A DNA stretch of 64,000 nt, taken from contig NZ_BOOO01000022.1 in NCBI RefSeq assembly GCF_016863275.1, positions 1-64,000 of the forward strand. The letters run 5' to 3'. Origin of the DNA: Planotetraspora mira. Its GTDB lineage: Bacteria > Actinomycetota > Actinomycetes > Streptosporangiales > Streptosporangiaceae. Shown piece by piece: positions 27,873-39,385 of this stretch; the stretch's first letter is position 1; every line of letters begins with the position of its first letter. Both the position numbers and the translations under genes were made by a program. The notes beneath the pieces were generated by a model that saw only the letters and a program-made list of their open reading frames with translations, was not told the origin of the DNA and made no database searches.

Positions 27873-28292
27873 TCATCGGCGAGACACCTGAAGCTCGGCG
27901 CGGAGCGCCGGCGTGAGAACCTGACCGGCCCGCTCCACGAGCAGGGTCATCTGGTAAGCCACCAGGCCCATGTCGCAGTCGGGGGCGGCCAGCACGGTCA
28001 GGCACGAGCCGTCGCTGATCGCCATGACCAGCAGCAGCCCGCGTTGCATCTCCACGACGGTCTGAGTGACCGAGCCGCCCTCGAACACCCGGGAGGCGCC
28101 CATGGTGAGGCTGAGCAGACCGGCGGCGACGGCCGCCAACTGGTCGGCACGGTCGTGCGGGAAGCCGTCGGATTGGGCCAGCCGCAGACCGTCGGCCGAC
28201 ACCACCACCGCGTGTGCCACACCCGGCGTGGAACCGACGAACTCGGTGATCAGCCAGTCGAACCTGCGTGCTTCCACGCTCAGCTCAGTCAC
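27873..28292 (-). CDS. cvnB: Conservon roadblock/LC7 protein CvnB (copy 2)
   Basis: Roadblock/LC7 protein of 139 residues: FDWLITEFVGSTPGVAHAVVVSADGLRLA, ADQLAAVAAGLLSLTMGASRVF, VTQTVVEMQRGLLLVM and GLVAYQMTLLVERAGQVLTP. The GTG at 28292 overlaps the cvnA stop by 4 nt. A partner and possible activator of the CvnD GTPase, by analogy to MglB/MglA. Confidence 0.92.
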   Translation of the reverse strand: MTELSVEARRFDWLITEFVGSTPGVAHAVVVSADGLRLAQSDGFPHDRADQLAAVAAGLLSLTMGASRVFEGGSVTQTVVEMQRGLLLVMAISDGSCLTVLAAPDCDMGLVAYQMTLLVERAGQVLTPALRAELQVSRR

Positions 28293-31267
28293 GAGCCCTC
28301 CTCCTCATTTCCCAAGCCATCAGGGGATCCTCCGGCCAGATCGGCACGGCCCCGCCGTACACCCTGCTGCAAGCTCGACAGACGACTGCGGACCGCGTCG
28401 GCCGACACCGGGGGACGTGGCGTGGGGGCCGGGGTGTCCCCGCCCACCGAACCAGGCACCAGGTTGGCCTTCGGCGTCCGCTTCGGCAGACCTGCCGCCG
28501 TCACCCCGCCCTGCGTGGGATCCTTCGCCACACCGGCCGCCTTCTCGAAGCCGCTGTCCGCACGGGACCACCAGGCCCCCTGCTCAGAAGTCGCACCGGG
28601 TGGGTCGAGCGGACCCGGAACGGGACCGGTCTGCCTCCCGGGTGTGCCGGCCGCCGCAGGACGCGACATGCCGGAATCCGGCGCCTTCCCGTTCCCCGCG
28701 TGCCCCGCCTGATCGTTCTGGCTCGGCGCGGGAGTGCCCGCGCCGTTGGGCGCCGGGCGCCGGAACCAGGCCGACTCCACGGCTGCGAAGATCGGCAGGT
28801 ACTCGTCACCGCGCTCCAGCGGGGCGTCCTCCACAACCGGGAGCGGCCCCGTCGCCTCTCCGGGCTCCATGATGGGGAAGGCTCCGGAGTGCTCGGTGAA
28901 CGTGGGACGTCCCGGCCTCGGCCGACCCGGCGGCAGACCACCGGCGGTGTCCGAAACGGCAGGGAAGCTCGCCGTGGTCTCCTCCGGCGGAGCGCCGAAG
29001 GGGGCGAAGGCGCCCGTGTCGGAAGGCGCGAAGGCACCCGTGTCGGAAGGGGCGCCGGAACGGGCTCCCCCACCGGCCGCCAGAGGCCCGCCGTCATGGC
29101 CGGGCGATCTGCGCGTGGGTAGCCCGTTGGACGGCGGCGTCGGAGCGGAGGACGTCCACGGTGAGAACGTCCCGGTCGCCTCGGGCGCCGCCGGAGGCGC
29201 GTTCCAGGGCTGGAGACCACCCGAGGCGGACGCGCCGCCGCCCATCTGCGGCTGATCGGCGAACGCCCCGACCGTGGCCGTCGCGGGTTGCGCCGGGACC
29301 GCCTGGTCGGCGTTGGAGATCATCTCGGCGGGGAACAGCACCATGGCGATCATGCCGCCCTGGTCGCCGCGGCGCATCTGCACGCGGATGCCGTGGCGGA
29401 GCGCGAGGCGGCCGACCACGAACAGGCCCATGCGCCGGGACACCGACACGTCGACCGTGGGCGGCTCGGCCAGGCGGTGGTTGATGTCCGCCACTTCCTC
29501 GGGGGACATGCCGATGCCGGCGTCGCTCACCCCCAGCATGACGGCCCCGCCCTCGACGGGACTGCTCGACACGATGACCCGGGTGTTGCGCGGCGAGAAC
29601 GCGATGGCGTTCTCGACGAGCTCCGCGACCAGGTGGACGATGTCGTTGGCGGCGTGCCCGGCGATCGCGATGCTGCGGTGCACCTTGACCGTGACACGCT
29701 CGTAGTCCTCGATCTCCGACAGAGAGGCGCGGACCACGTCCACCAGGCGCGCGGGCTGGCTTCGCTTGCGCGCGGGCTCGTGCCCGGCGAGGACCAGGAG
29801 GTTCTCACTGTTGCGGCGCATGCGGGTGGCCAGGTGGTCGAGCTTGAACAGGTCGGACAGACGCTGCCCGTCCTCTTCACCGCGCTCCAGACCGTCGATC
29901 AGGGCGATCTGCCGTTCCACCAGCGTCTGCGTGCGGCGCGAGAGGTTCACGAACATCGCGTTGACGTTGGAACGCAGGCGCGACTCCTCCGCGGCCAGGC
30001 GGACGGCCTGCCGGTGGACCTCGTCGAAGGCCTGGGCGACTTCACCGATCTCATCCTCTGTGCCGACGGAGATCGGCCGCACATGCGGCTCGCTCGTGTC
30101 GTCCGACTCGCGCATCCGCCGGACCATGTCCGGCAGGCGCAGGCCCGCGATCTCGAGCGCCTCGGCGCGCAGGCGGCGCAGCGGCCGGACCATCGAGCGC
30201 GCGATGAGGACGGTGGTGGCGAGGACCAGGAGCAGCAGCGCGAGGATCAGGCCACCGGCGATCAGCACGTTGCGCTGTTCCGACGACTGCAACCCCCGCG
30301 CGCGGTCGAGGACCGAGGCCGAGACCTGGTGCTCGACGGTGGCCATCTGGTCGATGGTCTTGGTGCTGTCCTGGAACCAGCGCTGCAGGGTCTGGGTACG
30401 GGTTAGAGCGTTGTACGTGGACAGCGGAGTGTTCCGGGTCCCGAGCTGGATCGCCCAGGCCTTGGCCAGTTCGGCCTCGACGACATCGGGGTCGCTGAGC
30501 AGCGTCACCAGTTGCTTCGACTGCGCAGGCTGGCTCTCGGTGATGAAGGTGTCGGTGTCCGACTGCTGCCGCGACTGGGAGGCGATGAAGTCCGTCAGCT
30601 CGGTACCCACGAACTGCTGCGTGTGCTCCAGCAGTTCCCTGGTGAGGGTCGCCCGCTGTTCGGACGCCTCCTCCTTCGCGTGGGCGAGCGCGGTCAGCGC
30701 TCGCGCGTCGCCGACCACTTCAGGGTCGTCACTGGTCTGCGCGAGTTCGTCGTGAAGTCGCAGGAGTGTGGCGATGAGGGTGGTGTAGCCGTCGATCTCC
30801 CTCTTGTCCCGCAGCTTGGCCAGCCCCGTCAGCCCCGTGGCTGCCTGCTCGGCATCCTGCTCGGCGCGGACGCCGTAGCTGGCGTCGATCTCGTCGAGAT
30901 CGGCGTTCACCTGCCTGGCCAGGCCGTCCACGACCACTGTCTGCTGGGCGAGAGTGATGGTCTTGCCCGTGCCCAGCTTGATCTTGCGCTTGGGACCCCA
31001 AGTGCTGATGTCCCGTTCAAGGCCCAGCTGCTGGATGAGATCCCGCAGCCGGACGGAGTACTCAGCGCTCTGCCTCACCTGCTGATATCCGTTGAGGCTT
31101 TCGATCGACCCCACGACGCGGATGCCGGCAAGAAGCACGGCCACCAGTGTGGGAGCGACGATGAGGGCCGTCACGCGGGTGGGCACCCGCCAGTTACGCG
31201 GCGCGAAACGCCTCGACCGCGCGTGTTTTTCGCTTTTCGACTGCTCCGTGCTCACCGGCCCCGCCAT
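28289..31267 (-). CDS. cvnA: Conservon sensor kinase-like protein CvnA (copy 2), NIT domain
   Basis: Membrane sensor of about 990 residues. Helix 1 (VTALIVAPTLVAVLLAGIRVV), an extracytoplasmic NIT-type helical domain to about residue 330, helix 2 (NVLIAGGLILALLLLVLATTV), HAMP-like linker, DHLATRMRRNSENLLVLAG, and ATPase boxes LVAELVENAIAFS and VSDAGIGMS. The tail is Pro/Gly-rich and disordered and ends with GLPKRTPKANLVPGS and RSRLSSLQQGVRRGRA, the same pair of motifs as in copy 1. The outer domains differ much more than the cytosolic parts, suggesting different signals. The start is uncertain: ATG 31267 is given, ATG 31300 and GTG 31255 are alternatives. Confidence 0.9.
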   Translation of the reverse strand: MAGPVSTEQSKSEKHARSRRFAPRNWRVPTRVTALIVAPTLVAVLLAGIRVVGSIESLNGYQQVRQSAEYSVRLRDLIQQLGLERDISTWGPKRKIKLGTGKTITLAQQTVVVDGLARQVNADLDEIDASYGVRAEQDAEQAATGLTGLAKLRDKREIDGYTTLIATLLRLHDELAQTSDDPEVVGDARALTALAHAKEEASEQRATLTRELLEHTQQFVGTELTDFIASQSRQQSDTDTFITESQPAQSKQLVTLLSDPDVVEAELAKAWAIQLGTRNTPLSTYNALTRTQTLQRWFQDSTKTIDQMATVEHQVSASVLDRARGLQSSEQRNVLIAGGLILALLLLVLATTVLIARSMVRPLRRLRAEALEIAGLRLPDMVRRMRESDDTSEPHVRPISVGTEDEIGEVAQAFDEVHRQAVRLAAEESRLRSNVNAMFVNLSRRTQTLVERQIALIDGLERGEEDGQRLSDLFKLDHLATRMRRNSENLLVLAGHEPARKRSQPARLVDVVRASLSEIEDYERVTVKVHRSIAIAGHAANDIVHLVAELVENAIAFSPRNTRVIVSSSPVEGGAVMLGVSDAGIGMSPEEVADINHRLAEPPTVDVSVSRRMGLFVVGRLALRHGIRVQMRRGDQGGMIAMVLFPAEMISNADQAVPAQPATATVGAFADQPQMGGGASASGGLQPWNAPPAAPEATGTFSPWTSSAPTPPSNGLPTRRSPGHDGGPLAAGGGARSGAPSDTGAFAPSDTGAFAPFGAPPEETTASFPAVSDTAGGLPPGRPRPGRPTFTEHSGAFPIMEPGEATGPLPVVEDAPLERGDEYLPIFAAVESAWFRRPAPNGAGTPAPSQNDQAGHAGNGKAPDSGMSRPAAAGTPGRQTGPVPGPLDPPGATSEQGAWWSRADSGFEKAAGVAKDPTQGGVTAAGLPKRTPKANLVPGSVGGDTPAPTPRPPVSADAVRSRLSSLQQGVRRGRADLAGGSPDGLGNEEEGS

Positions 31268-31417
31268 CTTTCGGCATGTCTTCATGGGTCTGGACAGCAT
31301 GAAGTTACATAGCTATACAGGCGGGGACAATTCGACCACAAGGTCAAGGGCGCCGGAGGCCGTACGGATGGCGGCTCACCCAATCGTTACCAACAGGAAA
31401 GACGATCGTCGCCCATC

Positions 31418-33730
31418 TCACCGCAGAGCGGCCAGCACGTGCTCACGCACCTGGGCCCGTTGTTCCTCGTCAGCGAGGGGATGACCGTTGCGGTCCGCCA
31501 CGTAGAACACGTCGACGGCCTCCGCGCCGAGAGTCTCTACGCGAGCAGCCCTCACGTCAAGACCGCATTCGCCGAACGCGCGGCCGATCTTCCACAGCAG
31601 CCCCGGCCGGTCGTGGGCGCGCACCTCGACCACGGTCGCCGTATTGGACGCGTCGTCGATGAGGGTGACCCGGGGTGGCGCCACCGGCACCCGGGGCGGC
31701 CGGATCGACCTCGTCCGCCTGGCGAGTCTCGCCTCGATGTCGAGCCGCCCGGCGAGGACCAGACGGAGATCGGCCTCCAGCGTCGCGGGGTCGGGGGGCG
31801 TGCCGTACTCGGGCACGACGACGAACTCGATCACGGCGGTGGAACCGGCGGACGCGGCGGACGCCGACCGCACGACCATCCGGTGCGCGGCCAGCACCCC
31901 GGCCGCGCGCCACAGCAGTCCGGGCCGATCGGGCGCGACCACGGTGACGGCCCCCTTGTTGACCCGCACCGCGCCGCCGCCGTGCCGTGCGAGGGCCGCC
32001 TGCTCCTCCGACAGGGCGGGCGCGGGCGCGGGCGGGGTGCCCGACAGGACCGACCTGACCCGGCGGACCAGGTCGGACACCAGGGAAGCCTTCCAGGAGT
32101 TCCACGCGGCCGGGCCTGTGGCGTTGCCGTCGGCGACGGCGAGGGCCGCGAGCAGTTCGAGGACCTCACGCGACCCGACCGCCTCGGCCACCCGTGCGAT
32201 GGTCACCGGGTCGTCGAGATCGCGCCGGGTGGCGGTCTCCGGCAGCAGGAGGTGATGGCGGACGACGGTGGCCACGATCTCCACGTCGGCCGGCGGAAGG
32301 CCGATCCGGGCACCGATGTCACGGGCCACGACCTCACCCGTCGTCGAGTGGTCGCCGGGCCATCCCTTGCCGATGTCGTGCAGGAGCGCGGAGATCAGCA
32401 GCAGGTCGGGCCGTGAGACCTCACGGGTGAACGACGCGGCCCCCGCCGCGGCCTCGATCAGATGCCGGTCGACCGTGTAACGGTGCACGGGATTGCGCTG
32501 CGGGCGGTGCCGCACCCGCTCCCAGTCGGGGAGCAGACGCACCAGGATGCCCGCCTGATCCAGCTCCTCCCACACCGGTACGGCGGCGCGCCCGGCGCCG
32601 AGCAGCGCCACGAGAGCGGCGCGGGCGTCCTCAGGCCACGGCACGTCGAGGGGAGGCGACTGCGCGGCGAGCACGGAGACGGTGGCGGGCGCGAGAGGCA
32701 GCCCGGCCTCCGCGGCGGCGGCCGCCGCGCGGAGCACCAGTGTCGGGTCCTTGCGCGGGCTCACGCCGCGGGCAAGGACGACCTCGCCGCCGTGCTCCAC
32801 CACGCCGTCGGCGAGCGGACGCCGGCCTCGCGGCGCGGGACCGGACAACAACCTGTCGACGGTCCGCCACGTGGCGTCGAACGAATGGGAGATGGTCCGG
32901 CCGGCCTCGGCGAGGCGGCGCATCAGCGCCTCCGCGTCCAGCAGGCCGAGTGTTCCCGCGACGGCGTCCTGCTCCTGGAGGACCAGGCGGTCGGCGCCGC
33001 GTGCGGTGACCAGATGCAGACCGTGCCGGATGTCCAGCAGGAACTCGTAGGCCTCGCGCACCCGCGGACCGGGCGCCGAGGCCACCCAGGCCGCCGCGAC
33101 GGCCTGCATCGCCTGCACGTCCCGCAGGCCGCCCCTGGAGTCCCGCAGATCGGGCTCGAGGAGGAAGGCCAGCTCACCGCTCGACTCGGCCCGCTTGTCG
33201 GCCGCCATCTTGAGCTCGGCGAGCCTGCGCCGGGAGTCCGCGCGCCACTCCGCGAGCACGGCCTCGCGAGCCGCGCGCGTGAGCTCGGGATCGCCCACGA
33301 TGTGACGGGCCTGGATGAGGCCCAGCACGGCCTTCAGGTCCTCGCGCGCCACCTTGACGGCCTCGTCGACCGTACGGACCGAATGGTCCAGCCCGATCCC
33401 GGAGTCCCAGATGGGGTACCAGATACGGTCCGCGATGCGCGCGACATCGTCGTGGCCGTTGTGAAGCAACACCAGGTCGAGGTCGCTACCTGGGGCGAGT
33501 TCTCCTCGCCCCAGGCTGCCGACCGCCACGAGTGCGACGCCGCCGATCCCGTTGGGACCGGGCGCGCCGCGTTCGTCGGGGAAACCGCTCTTGGGGCCCG
33601 GCCCTGCCCGTCCCTCGCGTGCGTACGGTTGCGCACCCGCCGTGCGGAACAGATCGGTGAGCCACCTGTCGATGTCCGCGGCCCGATCCTTCCTGGCCGC
33701 GGCGAACGAACGAGCTTCCCCCCTCATCAT
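31418..33730 (-). CDS. glnD: PII nucleotidylyltransferase / removing enzyme GlnD
   Basis: Modifies PII (GlnB/GlnK) in response to nitrogen status; in Streptomyces and Corynebacterium the modification is adenylylation rather than uridylylation. Order: nucleotidyltransferase domain with GSLGRGELAPGSDLDLVLLH (near residue 70), helical PII-NT associated domain, HD domain with ALLHDIGKGWPGDHSTTG for demodification, and two ACT domains (VTVVAPDRPGLLWR, VEVRAHDRPGLLWK) that sense glutamine. The ATG at 33730, 4 nt after the glnB stop, is preferred (770 residues) over 33811, which would lie inside glnB. Last gene of amtB-glnB-glnD. Confidence 0.95.
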   Translation of the reverse strand: MMRGEARSFAAARKDRAADIDRWLTDLFRTAGAQPYAREGRAGPGPKSGFPDERGAPGPNGIGGVALVAVGSLGRGELAPGSDLDLVLLHNGHDDVARIADRIWYPIWDSGIGLDHSVRTVDEAVKVAREDLKAVLGLIQARHIVGDPELTRAAREAVLAEWRADSRRRLAELKMAADKRAESSGELAFLLEPDLRDSRGGLRDVQAMQAVAAAWVASAPGPRVREAYEFLLDIRHGLHLVTARGADRLVLQEQDAVAGTLGLLDAEALMRRLAEAGRTISHSFDATWRTVDRLLSGPAPRGRRPLADGVVEHGGEVVLARGVSPRKDPTLVLRAAAAAAEAGLPLAPATVSVLAAQSPPLDVPWPEDARAALVALLGAGRAAVPVWEELDQAGILVRLLPDWERVRHRPQRNPVHRYTVDRHLIEAAAGAASFTREVSRPDLLLISALLHDIGKGWPGDHSTTGEVVARDIGARIGLPPADVEIVATVVRHHLLLPETATRRDLDDPVTIARVAEAVGSREVLELLAALAVADGNATGPAAWNSWKASLVSDLVRRVRSVLSGTPPAPAPALSEEQAALARHGGGAVRVNKGAVTVVAPDRPGLLWRAAGVLAAHRMVVRSASAASAGSTAVIEFVVVPEYGTPPDPATLEADLRLVLAGRLDIEARLARRTRSIRPPRVPVAPPRVTLIDDASNTATVVEVRAHDRPGLLWKIGRAFGECGLDVRAARVETLGAEAVDVFYVADRNGHPLADEEQRAQVREHVLAALR

Positions 33731-33734
33731 CCGG

Positions 33735-35380
<1,646 letters not shown>

Positions 35381-35518
35381 CGACGCGGCCCTCCTTACAA
35401 TTTGCCGTGTGGCCGGTTATCACTCCCGCAGTGGCTTCGTCCGGGGCATCGTCGGCCGGCGGGCGCACTGACGTTGGCGACAGCGTGTTCTTTCGCCGTT
35501 TCAGGTCACGCCTCTTCG

Positions 35519-35538
35519 TGTTTCACATCTGTGAAACA
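35519..35538 (-). promoter_or_regulatory. Inverted repeat upstream of amtB, GlnR-like half sites
   Basis: TGTTTCAC-ATCT-GTGAAACA is a perfect 8-bp inverted repeat, 139 bp before the amtB start. On the minus strand TTCAC-N6-GAAAC resembles one gTnAc-n6-GaAAc unit of GlnR boxes known from Streptomyces amtB. The second unit of a full box is not at standard spacing. GlnR control is therefore an inference. Confidence 0.4.
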
Positions 35539-35586
35539 CAGTGAACGAGCGTTACAGGGAGGTTTCGGACACCCCCGGGAACGCAA

Positions 35587-35613
35587 AACGCGCACCCCTT
35601 AGGGGTGCGCGTT
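35587..35613 (-). terminator. Terminator after sigma factor gene
   Basis: AACGCGCACCCC (35587-35598) pairs with GGGGTGCGCGTT (35602-35613), loop of 3. The minus strand continues TTTTGCGTT. It lies 58 bp after the sigma gene stop. Confidence 0.8.
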
Positions 35614-35671
35614 GGGGAAAGACCCGCCCGCCGTGCGTCGCGAAGGTTTCCGACGGCGGCCCTGCCGGGGG

Positions 35672-36607
35672 TCAGGCGGCCGCGGTGGCCATCTTCCGCA
35701 GCCGCGTCAGCGCGTCCCGCTCCAGCCTCCGGGCCCGGTCGCGGCCGATGCCGTAGCGCTCCCCCACCTCGGTGAGGGTGTGCTCGCGGCCGTCGACGAG
35801 GCCGTAACGCCACCGGAGTATCTCCCGCGTCCGGCCTTCGAGGCCGGTCAGCCACTCCTCGAGACGCTCCTTCTCCAGCGTCGCGAGCGCCTGCTGCTCC
35901 GGATCCGCCCAGGTCTCGTCGGCGATCATGTCACCGAGCTCGGTCTCGTCCTCGTCGCCCACTCCGAGTTGGAGGGACACGGGGTCGGAGGCCCAGCGGC
36001 GCAGCTCCTGCACCCGCTCGATCGGCAGGTCGAGCACCGCCGCCAGATCGGCGTCGGTCGGCTCGGCGTCGAACTCGGCCAGCATGTCGCGGCGGACGCG
36101 CATCAGGCGCGTCATCTGCTCCCCTGCGTGCGTGGGCAGCCGCACCGGGCGCGCCTGCTCGTGGATCGACCGGCCCACCGACTGCCTGATCCACCACGTC
36201 GCGTAGGTCGAGAACTTGTACCCCCGCTGGTAGTCGAACTTCTCGACCGCCCGTACCAACCCCAGGTTGCCCTCCTGGACGAGATCGATCAGGGGCATCC
36301 CCCGCCCCGAGTACTTCCTCGCGACCGCGACCACGAGACGCAGGTTGGCCTGGATGAACTCATCCTTCGCCCGCCTGCCGGAAATCGCTATGCGCTCAAG
36401 CTCCTCATCGGCCGCATCAGAGACCTTGGGCTCCACCCGACCGCTGTCGAGCAGGTGCTCCGCGAGCAGGCCTGCCTCGATGCGCTTGGCGAGCTCGACC
36501 TCCTGCTCCGCGGTCAAAAGGGGCACCCGCCCGATCTCGGCGAGATATGTCCCCAACAGATCCCGGTCGGATACCTGCTGATCCTGCGTCCGATTCCCCG
36601 TCGCCAT
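35672..36607 (-). CDS. Group 2 sigma-70 family RNA polymerase sigma factor
   Basis: A primary-like sigma factor of 311 residues. Region 1.2 LGTYLAEIGRVPLLTAEQEVELAKRIE, region 2 FIQANLRLVVAVARKYSGRGMPLIDLVQEGNLGLVRAVEKFD with 2.3-2.4 FSTYATWWIRQSVGRSI, region 3 and region 4.2 LTEVGERYGIGRDRARRLERDAL are present. It lacks the long region 1.1 of HrdB, so it is an HrdD/SigB-like alternative factor. The region 4.2 recognition helix (RDRARRLERDAL) deviates from the usual RERIRQIE, so its -35 preference may differ. The gene stands alone with its own terminator. Confidence 0.9.
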   Translation of the reverse strand: MATGNRTQDQQVSDRDLLGTYLAEIGRVPLLTAEQEVELAKRIEAGLLAEHLLDSGRVEPKVSDAADEELERIAISGRRAKDEFIQANLRLVVAVARKYSGRGMPLIDLVQEGNLGLVRAVEKFDYQRGYKFSTYATWWIRQSVGRSIHEQARPVRLPTHAGEQMTRLMRVRRDMLAEFDAEPTDADLAAVLDLPIERVQELRRWASDPVSLQLGVGDEDETELGDMIADETWADPEQQALATLEKERLEEWLTGLEGRTREILRWRYGLVDGREHTLTEVGERYGIGRDRARRLERDALTRLRKMATAAA

Positions 36608-36838
36608 TCGATGGCACCTCGTTCCGCCGCGCCGCAGTGTGCACCGTGTTAGAAGCCGGCCTCGGAGCCGGATCCCCCGCGATGAACACGGATTCCTCGA
36701 CTTCGACGTCCTGAACCTGACAACGGTTTATGCAGGGCAAAGATTCCCTAAATTAATACGCCCGCGGAATGGTTTCGGATTCATCCCCAAGGAGGATGTG
36801 ATCCCCAGAATAGGTGCGATTACCCCACCGGAGAGTGA

Positions 36839-37987
36839 TCAAACGACCCTGCGGCCCGATCGCCACACCTGGGCCACCAATGGCACACCCGGCCGGTAGG
36901 CGAGGTGCACGTAGGACGGCGCGTCCAGCATCACGAGATCGGCCTGGGCCCCCTCGCGCAGCGTGCCGACGTCGTTCCTCAGCAGGGCCCGCGCCCCGCC
37001 GCGGGTGGCCGCGCGCACGGCCTCGAGCGGCGTCATCCGCATCTCCCGCACGGCGAGGGCCACGCAGAACGGCATCGACGTCGTGAACGAGGAGCCCGGG
37101 TTGCAGTCGGTGGCGAGCGCGACGGTGACCCCGGCGTCGAGCAGCCGGCGCGCGTCCGGATACGGCGAGCGCGTGGAGAACTCGGCCCCGGGCAGTAGGG
37201 TCGCGACCACGCCCGCGTCCGCTAGGGCGGCCACGTCCGCGTCGGTCAGATGGGTGCAGTGGTCGGCCGACGCGGCTCCCATCTCACAGGCGACCCGCAC
37301 GCCGGGGCCCTCGCCCAGTTGGTTGGCGTGGATCCTCGCCCGCAGTCCCGCCTTGATCCCCGCGGCCAGGATCTCCCTGCTCTGGTCCTCGTCGAAGGCG
37401 CCGCGCTCGCAGAACACGTCCACCCATCGCGCGTGGGGCGCGCACGCGTCCAGCATGGGGCCGGTCACCATTCGGACGTAGTCGTCGGGCGTCGTCTCCG
37501 GCGGTACGACATGGGCCCCGAGGTAGGTCGTCTCCGGGGTGAACTGGCCGGCGATCTCCAGGCAGCGCCGCTCGCTCTCGACCGTCAGGCCGTAGCCGCT
37601 CTTGATCTCGAACGTCGTCGTGCCCTGAGCGGTCATCTCGGTCACCAGCAGCGCGGTGGTGGCGGCGAGTTGGGGGACGGTCGCCTCCCTGGTAGCGGCC
37701 ACCGTGGTGCGGATGCCGCCCGCCGAGTAACGCTCTCCCGCCATCCGCGCGGCGAACTCCGCCGTGCGGTCCCCGGCGAACACCAGGTGGGAGTGGCTGT
37801 CGACGAATCCGGGAATCACCGCGCGCCCTTCCGCGTCCACCCGCTCGTCCGCCGCGGGCGCGTCGGCGGACCGCCCGATCCATCGGACGACGCCGTCCTC
37901 CACCACCAGCGCGGCGTCCTCGATCTCCTCACGGATCGGGTCCGCCGTGTACAGCAGGCCGATCCCGTCGAACACCGTTGAACTCAT
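36839..37987 (-). CDS. hutI: Imidazolonepropionase
   Basis: Third step of histidine degradation: hydrolyses 4-imidazolone-5-propionate to N-formimino-L-glutamate. It is an amidohydrolase of 382 residues with metal and substrate motifs [14 protein letters not shown] (His-x-His), [26 protein letters not shown] and TDCNPGSSF. The ATG at 37987 is chosen (GAGGGCG just upstream). It follows hutF by 54 bp, forming a two-gene unit; hutH and hutU are not in the window. Confidence 0.95.
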   Translation of the reverse strand: MSSTVFDGIGLLYTADPIREEIEDAALVVEDGVVRWIGRSADAPAADERVDAEGRAVIPGFVDSHSHLVFAGDRTAEFAARMAGERYSAGGIRTTVAATREATVPQLAATTALLVTEMTAQGTTTFEIKSGYGLTVESERRCLEIAGQFTPETTYLGAHVVPPETTPDDYVRMVTGPMLDACAPHARWVDVFCERGAFDEDQSREILAAGIKAGLRARIHANQLGEGPGVRVACEMGAASADHCTHLTDADVAALADAGVVATLLPGAEFSTRSPYPDARRLLDAGVTVALATDCNPGSSFTTSMPFCVALAVREMRMTPLEAVRAATRGGARALLRNDVGTLREGAQADLVMLDAPSYVHLAYRPGVPLVAQVWRSGRRVV

Positions 37988-38041
37988 CGCCCTCGCTCCA
38001 CGATTCCGTATCCTCGCCACCGGCCGCGGGGCGCAAACCCG

Positions 38042-39385
38042 CTAGTCGCGGGCCCGCGCGACGGCGTCACGCAGGAGAGCGCCGACGTCACCGAGCGTGT
38101 GCAACCCGTCCTCGACGATCACGCGGCCCCCCGAGACCACCGAGTGGACGTCGGCCGCCGTCGCGGCGAACACCACGGACTCGGCGGCCGTCAGCCGCGT
38201 CGCCCCCGCCGTACGGACCGAGTCGAGACGGACGGACACCAGATCGGCCCACGCCCCGGGGACCAGGCTGCCGGCGTCCGGGTAACCCATCGAGGCGTGG
38301 CCCGCCGCGGTGGCCGCGTTCAGCAGGTCGGCCGCACGCCAGTGCCCGCGCTCCCTGCTGGCCAGGCGCTCGTCAAGCTCCACGGCCCTGGCCTCCTCGA
38401 ACAGGTCGATCACCGCCTGGCTGTCGGAGCCGAGCGTGATCGGCGACCCGGCGTCGAGCAGCCTGCGGGCCGGCCCGATGCCGTCGGCGAGGTCGCGCTC
38501 GGTCGTCGGGCACATGCACACGTGCGTGGACGAGCCTCCGAGCAGCGCCACGTCCACATCCGACAGGTGCGTGGCGTGCACGGCGGTCGAGCGCGGCCCG
38601 AGGACACCGTGTTCGTGCAGCACCTGGACGGGAGTGGCGGAGTAGGCCTCGACACACGCCTCGTTCTCGGCGCGCTGCTCGGACACGTGGACGTGCAGCG
38701 GCCCGGAGTGCCGGTGGGCGAAGTCGACGACCACGTGCATCTGCTCGGGCGGCACCGCACGCACGGAGTGGACCGCGGCGCCGATCTCCACGTCCTCCGC
38801 GCCCTCGTACGACAGGGCCAGTTCCTCGGCCCTCGACGCCCAGCCGTCCGCGTCGCCGTCCCCGAAGCGCACCTGAGGTCCGGTGAGGGCGTCGCCGATG
38901 CCACCTGTGAGATAGCACGTGTCGAGCAGCACGATCCGCAGACCGGCCTCCCGCGCCGCGCGCACCAGGACGTGGCCCATGACGTTGGGATCGTCGTACG
39001 GCACGCCGCCCGGGCCATGGTGCAGGTAGTGGAACTCGGCGACACAGGTGATCCCGGCCAGCGCCATCTCCGCGTAGACGGCCCTGGCCAGCGCCAGGTA
39101 GGTGTCGGGATCGAGACGGCCCGCCACGCCGTACATCTGTTCGCGCCACGTCCAGAAGCTGCCCCTGCCCGTCTGCGTGTGGCCCCGGAGCGCCCGGTGG
39201 AACGCGTGCGAATGGGCGTTGGCGAGACCCGGCAGGGTCAGTCCGGCCAGCCGTACGGCTCCGGGCGGGGCGGGGACGCCGGGATGCACCTCGGCGACGC
39301 GCACACCGTCGACGATCACGGCTACGTTCTCCACGACCTCACCGGGCGGCAGCCACGCCATCTCGCACCAGTAGGTCACACGCAC
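38042..39385 (-). CDS. hutF: Formimidoylglutamate deiminase
   Basis: Converts N-formimino-L-glutamate to N-formyl-L-glutamate and ammonia, the fourth step of the five-step (HutF/HutG) histidine route. Amidohydrolase motifs: GLANAHSHAFHRALRGHTQ, EFHYLHHG, HVHVSEQRAENEAC, HATHLSD, MCPTTERDLADG and LGSDSQAVIDLFEEAR. It is 447 residues from the GTG at 39385, where GGAGG stands 4 nt upstream; GTG 39379 is an alternative. hutI follows. No hutG is seen in the window. Confidence 0.94.
   Translation of the reverse strand: MRVTYWCEMAWLPPGEVVENVAVIVDGVRVAEVHPGVPAPPGAVRLAGLTLPGLANAHSHAFHRALRGHTQTGRGSFWTWREQMYGVAGRLDPDTYLALARAVYAEMALAGITCVAEFHYLHHGPGGVPYDDPNVMGHVLVRAAREAGLRIVLLDTCYLTGGIGDALTGPQVRFGDGDADGWASRAEELALSYEGAEDVEIGAAVHSVRAVPPEQMHVVVDFAHRHSGPLHVHVSEQRAENEACVEAYSATPVQVLHEHGVLGPRSTAVHATHLSDVDVALLGGSSTHVCMCPTTERDLADGIGPARRLLDAGSPITLGSDSQAVIDLFEEARAVELDERLASRERGHWRAADLLNAATAAGHASMGYPDAGSLVPGAWADLVSVRLDSVRTAGATRLTAAESVVFAATAADVHSVVSGGRVIVEDGLHTLGDVGALLRDAVARARD

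Larger units (their letters stand above)
35381..35671. other. amtB promoter region and sigma-gene 3' region
   Basis: No gene seen. It contains the amtB leader and promoter (minus strand), an inverted repeat at 35519-35538 and the terminator of the downstream-coordinate sigma gene at 35587-35613. Confidence 0.5.
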
